In this document: one piece after another, positions 17,102 through 24,828 of the stretch | Layout: each line of letters starts with the position of its first letter | Numbering within the stretch: position 1 is the first letter of the stretch | Origin: Filimonas sp. | GTDB lineage: Bacteria > Bacteroidota > Bacteroidia > Chitinophagales > Chitinophagaceae | Direction: 5' to 3' | Assembly: GCA_017306865.1 (NCBI GenBank) | Contig: JAFKHH010000021.1 | Coordinates: forward strand, 1-64,000 | Length of the DNA: 64,000 nt | The notes under the pieces: model-generated | Seen by the model: the letters and a program-made list of their open reading frames with translations, nothing else | Database searches by the model: none | Told to the model about the DNA's origin: nothing | Program-made: the position numbers and the translations under genes

Positions 17102-17902
17102 ATGACATCAGTAGAATTTAGTAAGGAGATACGGTTGAAAACCCTCGAAATGGTTTACAAAGCAAAAGCATCGCATATAGGTGGCGCTTTTTCTATGGCG
17201 GATATCCTTGCTGTTTTGTACACAGATATTTTGCGGATCTATCCTCATGCCCCCCAGGCTACGGACAGAGATCGGTTTGTTTTATCAAAAGGGCATGCCT
17301 GTACCAGCCTGCTGGCTACGCTTGCTATAAAAGATTTCTTTCCGGTAGAGGAACTGGGAACGTATGCACAAAACGGAAGCAGGTTATTGTCCCACACCAG
17401 TCATTATGTGCCGGGTGTAGAATTGTCTGCGGGTAGTCTGGGGCATGCACTTCCTGTGTGTGTAGGCTTTGCACTTGCCGCAAAGCGTAAGCAGGAGCAA
17501 TGGAAAACGTATTGCCTCGTAAGTGATGGAGAGCTAAATGAAGGGTCAAACTGGGAATCGATCTTGCTTGCCCCTCAGTTAATGCTAGATAACCTGGTGC
17601 TTATTGTAGACTATAACAAAATACAAAGCCTCGGCGCTGTAAAAGATGTAATAGAGCTGGAGCCGCTAAAGCAAAAATTTGAAGCATTTCGCTGGGACGT
17701 ATTTGAAACGGATGGCCATGACCATGTAGCATTGAAGCTGGCGTTTACGGCTGCTATGCAAGAGAATAAAAGACCTAAAGTAATTATAGCGCATACGGTT
17801 AAAGGAAAAGGCGTCTCCTTCATGGAAGACAAATTGCTATGGCATTATAAATCACCGGATGAAAAACAATATTCAGAAGCCATAGCAGAATTATCAGCAT
17901 AA
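17102..17902 (+). CDS. Transketolase-like protein, N-terminal (ThDP pyrophosphate-binding) subunit
   Basis: The 266-residue protein equals the first half of transketolase. Active-site His candidates are H25 (SHIGG) and H65 (SKGHA), with a GSLGH loop at 111-115. The ThDP/Mg motif begins at S141-D142-G143-E144 and ends near N172. The second half is the next gene, one base after this stop. Split transketolases exist in archaea and in sugar clusters. Its position between CDP-sugar genes argues against a pentose-phosphate role and for two-carbon ketol transfer in sugar modification (inference). Confidence 0.9.
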   Translation: MTSVEFSKEIRLKTLEMVYKAKASHIGGAFSMADILAVLYTDILRIYPHAPQATDRDRFVLSKGHACTSLLATLAIKDFFPVEELGTYAQNGSRLLSHTSHYVPGVELSAGSLGHALPVCVGFALAAKRKQEQWKTYCLVSDGELNEGSNWESILLAPQLMLDNLVLIVDYNKIQSLGAVKDVIELEPLKQKFEAFRWDVFETDGHDHVALKLAFTAAMQENKRPKVIIAHTVKGKGVSFMEDKLLWHYKSPDEKQYSEAIAELSA

Positions 17903-17903
17903 A

Positions 17904-18833
17904 ATGAGAACAGCATTTATAAATCAATTGATAGCAGAAGCGGAGAAAAACGACAAAGTGTTTTTACTTGTTGGTGATCTCGGCTTTAGTGTTGTAGAGC
18001 CATTTGCCGAAGCATTTCCCGACAGGTTTCTCAATGTCGGAATTGCAGAGCAAAACATGGCAGGCATTGCAGCAGGCTTAGCCAAAGAAGGGTACTGTGT
18101 ATTTATATATTCCATAGGTAACTTTCCTACATTACGGTGTATGGAGCAGATCAGGTACGACATCTGCTATCATAACCTGAATGTGAAAGTAATAGCTGTT
18201 GGTGGTGGATATGCGTATGGCGCATTAGGTGCATCACATCACGCCACAGAAGAGGTTGGTATGTTACGGATCATTCCAAATATGATCGTTTGTGCCCCTG
18301 CAGATCCGCAGGAAGCAAAAGCTGTTACTACTTTTGTAACAGCGCATAATGGTCCATGTTACATCCGTCTTGGTAAAGCGGGTGAGCCACAAATACATAC
18401 AGAAGCGCTTTCCCTGAAAGAAGGTGAAATCCTGACTGTGAAGGAAGGGGGGGGTGTTGCTGTATTGAGTACAGGCGCAATGTTGAAATACACGCTGGAT
18501 TTTTTACAGGTAAATAATATCGATGCAAGTGTTTATAGTTTCCCTTTTGTGAAGCCGATTGATCAGGATAAACTGGCCATTATTTTAAAATCGTATAAAA
18601 AAATAATTACCATAGAAGAGCACCAGGCGCAGGGAGGATTTGGCTCTGCTATATTGGAAATATCCAATGACTTGTTAGAGTATAATAAGATTGAGAAACT
18701 TCCGTTGATCAAACGTATTGCTATTAAAGACAAATTTTACTCTGTTGCAGGCAGCCAGGAGTATTTACGGGAGATAGCCGGCATTACATTAATGCCTTCT
18801 TTTTTCACAATAACACAGACAGATGCAGTATAA
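17904..18833 (+). CDS. Transketolase-like protein, C-terminal (pyrimidine-binding) subunit
   Basis: The 309-residue partner of the preceding gene carries the catalytic Glu that activates ThDP in GIAEQNM (E49), a GASHHATEE loop with two His (112-113), and the C-terminal transketolase domain. A run of eight G (18447-18454) encodes KEGGGVA. Such homopolymers can slip and switch a gene off, though the frame is intact here. The stop overlaps the rfbH start by 11 bases. A 1-deoxyxylulose-phosphate synthase-like reaction using pyruvate is an alternative to ketol transfer. Confidence 0.9.
   Translation: MRTAFINQLIAEAEKNDKVFLLVGDLGFSVVEPFAEAFPDRFLNVGIAEQNMAGIAAGLAKEGYCVFIYSIGNFPTLRCMEQIRYDICYHNLNVKVIAVGGGYAYGALGASHHATEEVGMLRIIPNMIVCAPADPQEAKAVTTFVTAHNGPCYIRLGKAGEPQIHTEALSLKEGEILTVKEGGGVAVLSTGAMLKYTLDFLQVNNIDASVYSFPFVKPIDQDKLAIILKSYKKIITIEEHQAQGGFGSAILEISNDLLEYNKIEKLPLIKRIAIKDKFYSVAGSQEYLREIAGITLMPSFFTITQTDAV
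18447..18454 (+). repeat. Homopolymer G8 tract inside the transketolase C-subunit gene
   Basis: Eight consecutive G in an AT-rich gene, encoding part of a Gly run. It is a candidate contingency (slippage) site, with no direct evidence of variation. Confidence 0.6.
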
Positions 18834-20130
18834 AAATATAACAAAGGACGTAGAAGAATCATTACTTACCAGTTTGTCTGGAAGGTTAAAAAGAATTATT
18901 GTACCGGGAGAAGATTACATACCTGTAACAGGAAAAGTAATAGATGAGGCTGATATTATGCTTGGTGTAGATGCTATGCTGGATGGATGGCTAACTGCCG
19001 GACGTTTTGCAATAGAATTCGAAAGAGAATTAGCAAGATATTTTGGCTCCCGTTTTTCCAGCATGGTCAATTCAGGATCATCGGCCAATCTTTTGGCGTT
19101 CTATTCGCTGACATCTGAAAAATTAGGCGAAAGAGCCATTAAGCCAGGAGATGAAATTATCTCCGTTGCAGCAGGGTTTCCAACTACTGTAAATCCTATT
19201 TTACAATTTGGGTGCATACCTGTTTTTCTTGATATAGACATTCCAACATATAATATTAAAGCAGAGCAGATCGAATCTGCTATTACACCTAAAACCAAGG
19301 CTATTTTCATTGCACATACACTTGGTAATCCATTCAACCTTGAAGTAGTAATGGATGTAGCTAAGCGGCATAACCTGTGGGTAATCGAGGATGACTGTGA
19401 CTCGCTCGGTGCTACTTACAATGGAAAGAAAACAGGTACATTTGGTGATTTGGCGACGCTTTCTTTTTATCCCGCACACCATATTACAATGGGAGAGGGA
19501 GGAGCTGTTTTGATCAACAATGCAAAGCTTAAAAAAATAGTAGAAAGTTTTAGGGATTGGGGCCGTGATTGCTGGTGCGAACCAGGAAAAGATAATACCT
19601 GTGGCCAACGTTTTTGCCAGCAACTAGGTGAGTTACCAGATGGCTATGATCATAAGTACACCTATTCACACATTGGCTTTAATCTGAAAGGAACAGATAT
19701 GCAAGCCGCTATAGGTGTGAGCCAGCTTAAAAAAGCAGATGCGTTTGTAGAAAAAAGACGCGCCAATCACCAGCTTTTTTATAATAAGATGAAAGAGCTG
19801 GAAGAGCATTTTATTTTACCGGAAGCTACACCAAATGCTTCGCCAAGCTGGTTTGGTTTCCTCCTGTCTGTACGTGATGGTTCGAAGATTAACAGGAACA
19901 AACTTGTTGAACATCTGGAAGACAATAAAATAGGCACAAGACTTTTATTTGGCGGCAACCTTACTAAGCAACCTGCGTATAAAAATGCGAACTATCGAGT
20001 GTTAAATACACTGGAAAATACAGACAAAGTAATGAATGATGCTTTTTGGCTGGGCGTATGGCCTGGTCTGCAAGAAGCGCATTATGACTATATGATCGAT
20101 GTTTTGAAAAAATACATTCATACTTTATAG
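18823..20130 (+). CDS. rfbH: CDP-4-keto-6-deoxy-D-glucose 3-dehydrase (E1)
   Basis: The 435-residue DegT/DnrJ-fold enzyme uses PMP and a [2Fe-2S] cluster to remove the C3 hydroxyl of CDP-4-keto-6-deoxyglucose. The aminotransferase active-site Lys is replaced by His in [13 protein letters not shown] (H219-H220), as in authentic E1. Four cysteines, C192, C250, C252 and C260, give exactly the C-X57-C-X-C-X7-C cluster pattern described for E1. This is therefore not an aminotransferase and not the cluster-free ColD type. The NAD(P)H reductase partner (E3/AscD-like) is not encoded in the window. The gene overlaps the transketolase C-subunit gene and is the last clear sugar-nucleotide gene of the operon. 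Confidence 0.95.
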   Translation: MQYKNITKDVEESLLTSLSGRLKRIIVPGEDYIPVTGKVIDEADIMLGVDAMLDGWLTAGRFAIEFERELARYFGSRFSSMVNSGSSANLLAFYSLTSEKLGERAIKPGDEIISVAAGFPTTVNPILQFGCIPVFLDIDIPTYNIKAEQIESAITPKTKAIFIAHTLGNPFNLEVVMDVAKRHNLWVIEDDCDSLGATYNGKKTGTFGDLATLSFYPAHHITMGEGGAVLINNAKLKKIVESFRDWGRDCWCEPGKDNTCGQRFCQQLGELPDGYDHKYTYSHIGFNLKGTDMQAAIGVSQLKKADAFVEKRRANHQLFYNKMKELEEHFILPEATPNASPSWFGFLLSVRDGSKINRNKLVEHLEDNKIGTRLLFGGNLTKQPAYKNANYRVLNTLENTDKVMNDAFWLGVWPGLQEAHYDYMIDVLKKYIHTL

Positions 20131-20139
20131 AAAATATCA

Positions 20140-21120
20140 ATGACAGAAACTGTTCTTACAATCGCGATACCAACATATAACAGAGCCGCTTACCTGGACA
20201 GGTGCCTGGGTAATATCGTGTCTCAACTGGGAGAACGAAGAGATATGGTAGAGCTGGTTGTATCAGATAATGCTTCTGCGGATCACACAAAAGACATTGT
20301 TCAGAAATACATTGACGCAGGCTATTCAATAAAGTATATTAAGAACGCTGAGAATAAAGGCGCAGACTTTAATGTAGCACAATGCTACAACAGTGCTTCC
20401 GGGAAGTATGTTGTTACGTTTGGCGATGATGATGTATTTGTAACAGGAGCTATTGAATTATTGGTAGACTTTCTAAAGAGCAAAGAAGTCGGCATCGTAT
20501 ATATGAAGAATTACGCATTGACCTCAATGCAATTCGACGATCGTGCTGTAACGCCATCGACAGTTCCTGTAACAGTCTTTAGCAATACAAAAGAGTTTGT
20601 GAAGCGCGTTAGTTATTTTACTACTTTCTTATCTGGTAATATAGTCAACAGGAAAGCATTGCAACAGGTTGATCTTGCAGAATACCAGGGATCAAGCCTG
20701 GGGCATGTGCCGCTGGTATTAAAAGCAATGACCAGTTTTCCTGAAAATGTAATTGTAGAAGAGCCTTTAGTTGCAATGCAAACGGAAAATACAGGTGGTT
20801 ACAGTCTTTTCAGGACTTTTGCCACTAACTATATGAAAATACTGGATAAGGCATTCCGTTCGGAAAGAGAAAAGGAGTATAAATCGATCATAATAAAGGA
20901 TCTTTTAAAGACATTTTACCCGGTTTGGATATACAGGTTAAAAACGCGAAATAATTTCCAGAGCGAAGAAGATGTTTATGGAATTATGCATCCATTGTTT
21001 AAGGAATATAAAGCGTTTTGGTTGTATAATTATCCACTCATCAGGTTAAGTGGCACGCCTGCAAAGCTGTATTATAAAGGAGTGAAAGCTATAAATTCTT
21101 TTACCCCTAAAAAACGGTAG
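20140..21120 (+). CDS. Glycosyltransferase family 2
   Basis: The 326-residue GT-A enzyme starts TVLTIAIPTYNRAAYLDRCL. VVSDNASADHT (about 44-54) carries the first nucleotide-binding acidic residue, and TFGDDDVF (about 93-100) is the metal-binding DxD. It is cytoplasmic or membrane-associated and adds a sugar to the lipid-linked glycan of locus 1; donor and acceptor are unknown. It begins 9 bases after rfbH and is presumably co-transcribed. Confidence 0.88.
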   Translation: MTETVLTIAIPTYNRAAYLDRCLGNIVSQLGERRDMVELVVSDNASADHTKDIVQKYIDAGYSIKYIKNAENKGADFNVAQCYNSASGKYVVTFGDDDVFVTGAIELLVDFLKSKEVGIVYMKNYALTSMQFDDRAVTPSTVPVTVFSNTKEFVKRVSYFTTFLSGNIVNRKALQQVDLAEYQGSSLGHVPLVLKAMTSFPENVIVEEPLVAMQTENTGGYSLFRTFATNYMKILDKAFRSEREKEYKSIIIKDLLKTFYPVWIYRLKTRNNFQSEEDVYGIMHPLFKEYKAFWLYNYPLIRLSGTPAKLYYKGVKAINSFTPKKR

Positions 21121-21139
21121 TTCAAACTATACACACTGT

Positions 21140-21772
21140 ATGAGAGATCAGCTACTTAGAAAAATATACAAATTGGGGGCTTTTTGCCGCTCGAAACGTA
21201 TTGATGTTTTTAGGAGAATGTTAGGTAAAATACCTCTTTTCTTTAAGGCAGGATGGGTATCTAAAAAGTTTGCTACATGTGGTGAAAATTTTTACATCGA
21301 ATCACCTTATACTATAGTAGGGCATGAGTATATAAAGATTGGAAACAATTTTGAGTCAAGAGGCCGTTTGAGATTGGAAGCATACGCAACGCATGGTGGT
21401 GAAACCTATACGCCAGAAATAACCATAGGAGATAACGTCGCATTAAATTTTGATTGTCACATTGGTTGCATTAACAAAATAGTTATTGGTAATAATGTGT
21501 TGATGGCAAGTAAAATATTTATAACAGATCATTTTCATGGAGATGTGGATGCTACAATTTTAACCACACCTCCGGGACAGAGAAAATTAGTGTCAAAAGG
21601 ACCGGTGATCATTGAGGATAATGTCTGGATAGGGGAAGGTGTGGTAATAATGCCCAATATTACTATAGGGAAAAATAGTGTGATTGGCGCAAATGCAGTA
21701 GTTACAAAAAGCTTCCCGGCAAATGCTGTTATTGCTGGAAACCCTGCCAGGCTGATCAGGATAATTGAGTAA
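21140..21772 (+). CDS. Left-handed beta-helix (hexapeptide) acyltransferase
   Basis: The 210-residue protein has clear hexapeptide repeats in its C-terminal half (IIEDNVWIGEGVVIMPNI, ITIGKNSVIGANAVV) and the family ending AVIAGNPARLIRII. The catalytic-type His is in FITDHFHGD. It is an O- or N-acetyltransferase for a sugar of the locus 1 glycan, CatB/WbbJ-like. The N-terminal basic segment may associate with membrane or sit before the helix. It lies in the same direction as its neighbours with a 19-base gap. Confidence 0.85.
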   Translation: MRDQLLRKIYKLGAFCRSKRIDVFRRMLGKIPLFFKAGWVSKKFATCGENFYIESPYTIVGHEYIKIGNNFESRGRLRLEAYATHGGETYTPEITIGDNVALNFDCHIGCINKIVIGNNVLMASKIFITDHFHGDVDATILTTPPGQRKLVSKGPVIIEDNVWIGEGVVIMPNITIGKNSVIGANAVVTKSFPANAVIAGNPARLIRIIE

Positions 21773-21821
21773 TAATATACAAAGTACCTGCATTGTAATT
21801 GATGCGGTTGTAATAAATACT

Positions 21822-22835
21822 ATGAAGATAACTTTCACATTGTGTTCGGTTAATTACATGTCCCAGGCATTATCACTGGGAGATAGCTTGAGCAAAACCA
21901 ACCCTCAACACAGGTACATCATTGGTTTAGTGGACAGATTGGACGACCATCAATTTCCCAATGACCTGAAAGCGCTCATGGAGCGTTATGAAGTAGTAGA
22001 GATGCATACAATCGGCATACCTGCTATGCAGCAAATGATCGATAAATACGATATTACAGAACTGAATACTGCAGTAAAGCCTTTTTATATAGACTACTTT
22101 TTTAAAAAATATCCAGATGTTACACAGGTGATTTATTTTGATCCGGACATTCTTGTGTATGAAGAATTGAAAGCATTGGATCAAAATTTGGAAACACACA
22201 ACTTTGTTATTACCCCACATATAATGTCTCCTATTAATGATGAATTGTTGTTGAGCGAACAGGATATTAATAATACAGGATTATACAATCTTGGGTTTAT
22301 CGGAGTAAAAAGATCTGAAGAATCGTTTAGGTTTTTGGAGTGGTGGAAGGCCCGGTTAGCCAGGTACTGTTATGTGAATTTTCAGAAAGGATTGTTTGTT
22401 GATCAGCTATGGATCAATTTTCTGCCACTTTTTTTTGAAGGTACACATATAGAGCGTGATCCGGCTTATAACATGTCATATTGGAATCTGCATGAAAGGA
22501 CTGTGATTAAAGAAGGAGATAATTATTTTGTAAATGGCTCTCCCTTGAAATTCTTCCATTTTAGTGGGTATAAGATCAGTGACCCCAATAAAATATCCAG
22601 GTATCAGAATCGGTTTACCTTTGAGCAAAGACCCGATATAGTGCCCTTATATAAAGGGTACGATAATGCTTTAAGAGAAAATAAGCAAACAGAATTCGGT
22701 CCTTATAAATGCTATTACATCAGACTAAGTGAAAGTGCGGGTGTTGGCAAAAAGTTCAGGAAATTTAAACGGGAAGTAGTGAAAAACCTGATCATGAAAC
22801 TGGCGGATTATTATTTGAAAAAATTCAATTATTAA
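21822..22835 (+). CDS. Glycosyltransferase, GT8-like fold
   Basis: From the ATG at 21822 (KITFTLCSVNYMSQ) the protein is 337 residues. A TTG start at 21765 is possible, but it adds residues of no recognisable character and overlaps the preceding gene. The motif YFDPDILVYEEL is the metal-binding DxD of GT8-type nucleotide-diphosphosugar transferases, and a FHFSGYK segment lies near the C-terminus. Function is transfer of a hexose in glycan assembly; the sugar is not known. It sits within the locus 1 transferase series. Confidence 0.78.
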   Translation: MKITFTLCSVNYMSQALSLGDSLSKTNPQHRYIIGLVDRLDDHQFPNDLKALMERYEVVEMHTIGIPAMQQMIDKYDITELNTAVKPFYIDYFFKKYPDVTQVIYFDPDILVYEELKALDQNLETHNFVITPHIMSPINDELLLSEQDINNTGLYNLGFIGVKRSEESFRFLEWWKARLARYCYVNFQKGLFVDQLWINFLPLFFEGTHIERDPAYNMSYWNLHERTVIKEGDNYFVNGSPLKFFHFSGYKISDPNKISRYQNRFTFEQRPDIVPLYKGYDNALRENKQTEFGPYKCYYIRLSESAGVGKKFRKFKREVVKNLIMKLADYYLKKFNY

Positions 22836-22871
22836 GATCGCATAGGATTGAGAAACAATTATCGTTTTGAC

Positions 22872-24041
22872 ATGCAACTGAATACCAAAGTTTCGCTTTT
22901 ATATGATAGCCAGGCGTTCGATATACAACGATACGGAGGTGTGTCAAGATATTTTTCTTCCCTGTTCGAAGAGTTTGATAAAAGACAGGATATCAGTTAT
23001 CAGTTACCCATCGGGGCTAATGACAACGAATATTTAAAAGAAATGGAGCAATTTTCTTCTTCGAAATACAGAAGAGGAGCACTCTGGTCTGGAAAAGATT
23101 TTAAAGGGAAAAAAACACTTTTACGCATTGCAGATAAAGCTAGCCCCGGAAGCAGTTTTAATAAAGGCATTAAAAGCCTGCAGCAACACGCATTTGATTT
23201 ATTTCACCCTACGTATTATGACCCATATTTTTTAAAATACCTTGGAGAAAAACCTTTCGTATTAACGGTGCATGACATGATACATGAAAAGTATCCCATG
23301 TATTTTAAAAATGATCGTTTCCCGGATTTTAAAAAGAAAGTAATTCCGCTTGCAACTAAAATAATTACAGTCTCAGCTCATACCAAAAAAGACCTCATGG
23401 AGCTATATGGCATAGCGGAAGAGAAAATACAAATCATTCATCTGGCAAATTCGTTGGCGCCGATATTGGAAAAGCCGGCTGGTGTGCAGGAATTGCCAGA
23501 GCGTTATATTCTGTATGTCGGTTCCAGAAGCCGGTATAAAAATTTTCAGGGCTTTATCAAGGCAATAGCACCATTACTAAACGAAGATAAAACGCTGCAT
23601 GTAATTGCCGCAGGCGGATACGCTGCAAACAATACATTTTCTAATGAAGAACTGAATTTGTTTGCTACTCTTGGTATTGATGAAAATCGCATGCACCAGT
23701 TTTCTATTAATGATACTATACTCGCATGGTTATATAAAAATGCACTATGTTTTATCTTTCCTTCTTTGTATGAAGGTTTTGGTATTCCTGTTTTAGAAGC
23801 TTTTGCCTGTGGCTGCCCTGCTATACTGGCTAATCGATCATCTTTACCAGAAGTAGGTGGTAATGCCGTACTGTACATAAATCCCGATGAGGAGGAAGAT
23901 ATAAGAGCAAAGATTAAACAGGTACTTGATAATATTGACCTGCGAAAAGAATTAGTTGAAAAGGGATATGAACGCCTCAAAGCATTTTCCTGGAAACACA
24001 CTGCAGAGCAGACTATTGAATTGTATAAAACTATAATATAA
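22872..24041 (+). CDS. Glycosyltransferase family 1/4 (GT-B)
   Basis: From the ATG at 22872 the protein is 389 residues; a TTG eight codons upstream is the alternative. It has a GT-B fold: an N-terminal acceptor domain with DIQRYGGVSRYF, then the donor domain with YILYVGSRSRYKNF and the family E-x7-E motif in FPSLYEGFGIPVLEAFACG. It resembles mannosyltransferases of O-antigen synthesis, but specificity cannot be read. Three bases separate it from the next transferase. Confidence 0.88.
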   Translation: MQLNTKVSLLYDSQAFDIQRYGGVSRYFSSLFEEFDKRQDISYQLPIGANDNEYLKEMEQFSSSKYRRGALWSGKDFKGKKTLLRIADKASPGSSFNKGIKSLQQHAFDLFHPTYYDPYFLKYLGEKPFVLTVHDMIHEKYPMYFKNDRFPDFKKKVIPLATKIITVSAHTKKDLMELYGIAEEKIQIIHLANSLAPILEKPAGVQELPERYILYVGSRSRYKNFQGFIKAIAPLLNEDKTLHVIAAGGYAANNTFSNEELNLFATLGIDENRMHQFSINDTILAWLYKNALCFIFPSLYEGFGIPVLEAFACGCPAILANRSSLPEVGGNAVLYINPDEEEDIRAKIKQVLDNIDLRKELVEKGYERLKAFSWKHTAEQTIELYKTII

Positions 24042-24043
24042 TA

Positions 24044-24796
24044 ATGAGCTATCCGTTGATTTCTGTCATCACTGTTGTTTATAACGGTGCGAAAACACTG
24101 GAAAAAACTTTTCAGAGTGTCTTTGCGCAAACATACCCTAATATAGAGTATGTAGTGATAGATGGAGGCTCAAAGGATAAAACAATGGACATTATAAAGA
24201 GAAACCAGGAAAGGATCAATTACTGGATCAGTGAACCTGATAAAGGGTTATATGATGCGATGAATAAAGGCATTGCAGCCGCAAAAGGAGAATATCTTTT
24301 TTTCCTGAATGCGGACGATGAGTTTTATAGTAAAGAGGTGTTAGCGCAAATGATAGCAACAAAAGCAGACGCAGATGTCTATTATGGTGATGTAATGTTT
24401 ATAGAAGAAGACGGTAAGGAAATGGGCTTGCGTTCTGTGGTTACACCACATAAAGTGCCGCAGGTGTTAACATGGAAGAGTTTAAAACATGGCATGGTAG
24501 TATCCCACCAGGCTTTTTTAATAAGACGTGCTATAGTAATACCTTATGATCTCCGGTATAAAGTAGCCGCTGATATAGACTGGATGATCGCTGTATTAAA
24601 GCAGGCGAAAGATATTTGCAACACATCTGTTATTGTTGCAAAATTCAGGGTAGGAGGAACGTCAACCAAACGGCAGAAACTAGCATGGAAAGAACGCTAT
24701 CATATACTTGGGAAACATTATGGGAAAGTGCCCAATTTATTCCGGCACATGTATATTATCCTGCGTTATATAATCAGAAAGCCATTCTCAAAATAA
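24044..24796 (+). CDS. Glycosyltransferase family 2 (WcaE/PglI-like)
   Basis: The 250-residue GT-A protein has VITVVYNGAKTLEKT at the N-terminus, YVVIDGGSKDKT, and FFLNADDEF as the DxD site. The stretch ISEPDKGLYDAMNKGI is typical of the WcaE-like subgroup. The gene at 55001 in locus 2 is a clear relative with the same motifs. Last gene of the operon: its stop codon lies inside the loop of the downstream terminator. Confidence 0.88.
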   Translation: MSYPLISVITVVYNGAKTLEKTFQSVFAQTYPNIEYVVIDGGSKDKTMDIIKRNQERINYWISEPDKGLYDAMNKGIAAAKGEYLFFLNADDEFYSKEVLAQMIATKADADVYYGDVMFIEEDGKEMGLRSVVTPHKVPQVLTWKSLKHGMVVSHQAFLIRRAIVIPYDLRYKVAADIDWMIAVLKQAKDICNTSVIVAKFRVGGTSTKRQKLAWKERYHILGKHYGKVPNLFRHMYIILRYIIRKPFSK

Positions 24797-24811
24797 GAAT
24801 GGCTTTCTGAT
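24773..24811. terminator. Bidirectional terminator overlapping a stop codon
   Basis: Perfect 16-bp stem ATCAGAAAGCCATTCT (24773-24788) with its complement (24796-24811), loop CAAAATA. It closes the locus 1 operon and the convergent YfhO gene. The last codons of the transferase gene form the left arm and its TAA ends on the first base of the right arm. Confidence 0.85.
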
Positions 24812-24828
24812 ATAAGTTAGGTTCTCCT

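Noticed and set aside
17102-18833. The transketolase pair as the housekeeping pentose-phosphate enzyme
   Set aside because: Its position inside an overlapping CDP-sugar operon argues against this, although sequence alone cannot exclude it.
18823-20130. RfbH as an ordinary DegT-type sugar aminotransferase
   Set aside because: The PLP-binding Lys is replaced by His and the four-Cys cluster pattern is complete.
21765-21821. TTG start for the GT8-like transferase
   Set aside because: The added residues are not conserved-looking. The ATG at 21822 directly precedes the first strand.
23546-24130. Leftward frame of 194 residues opposite two transferase genes
   Set aside because: It is antisense to well-supported GT4 and GT2 coding sequence and has no recognisable domain.
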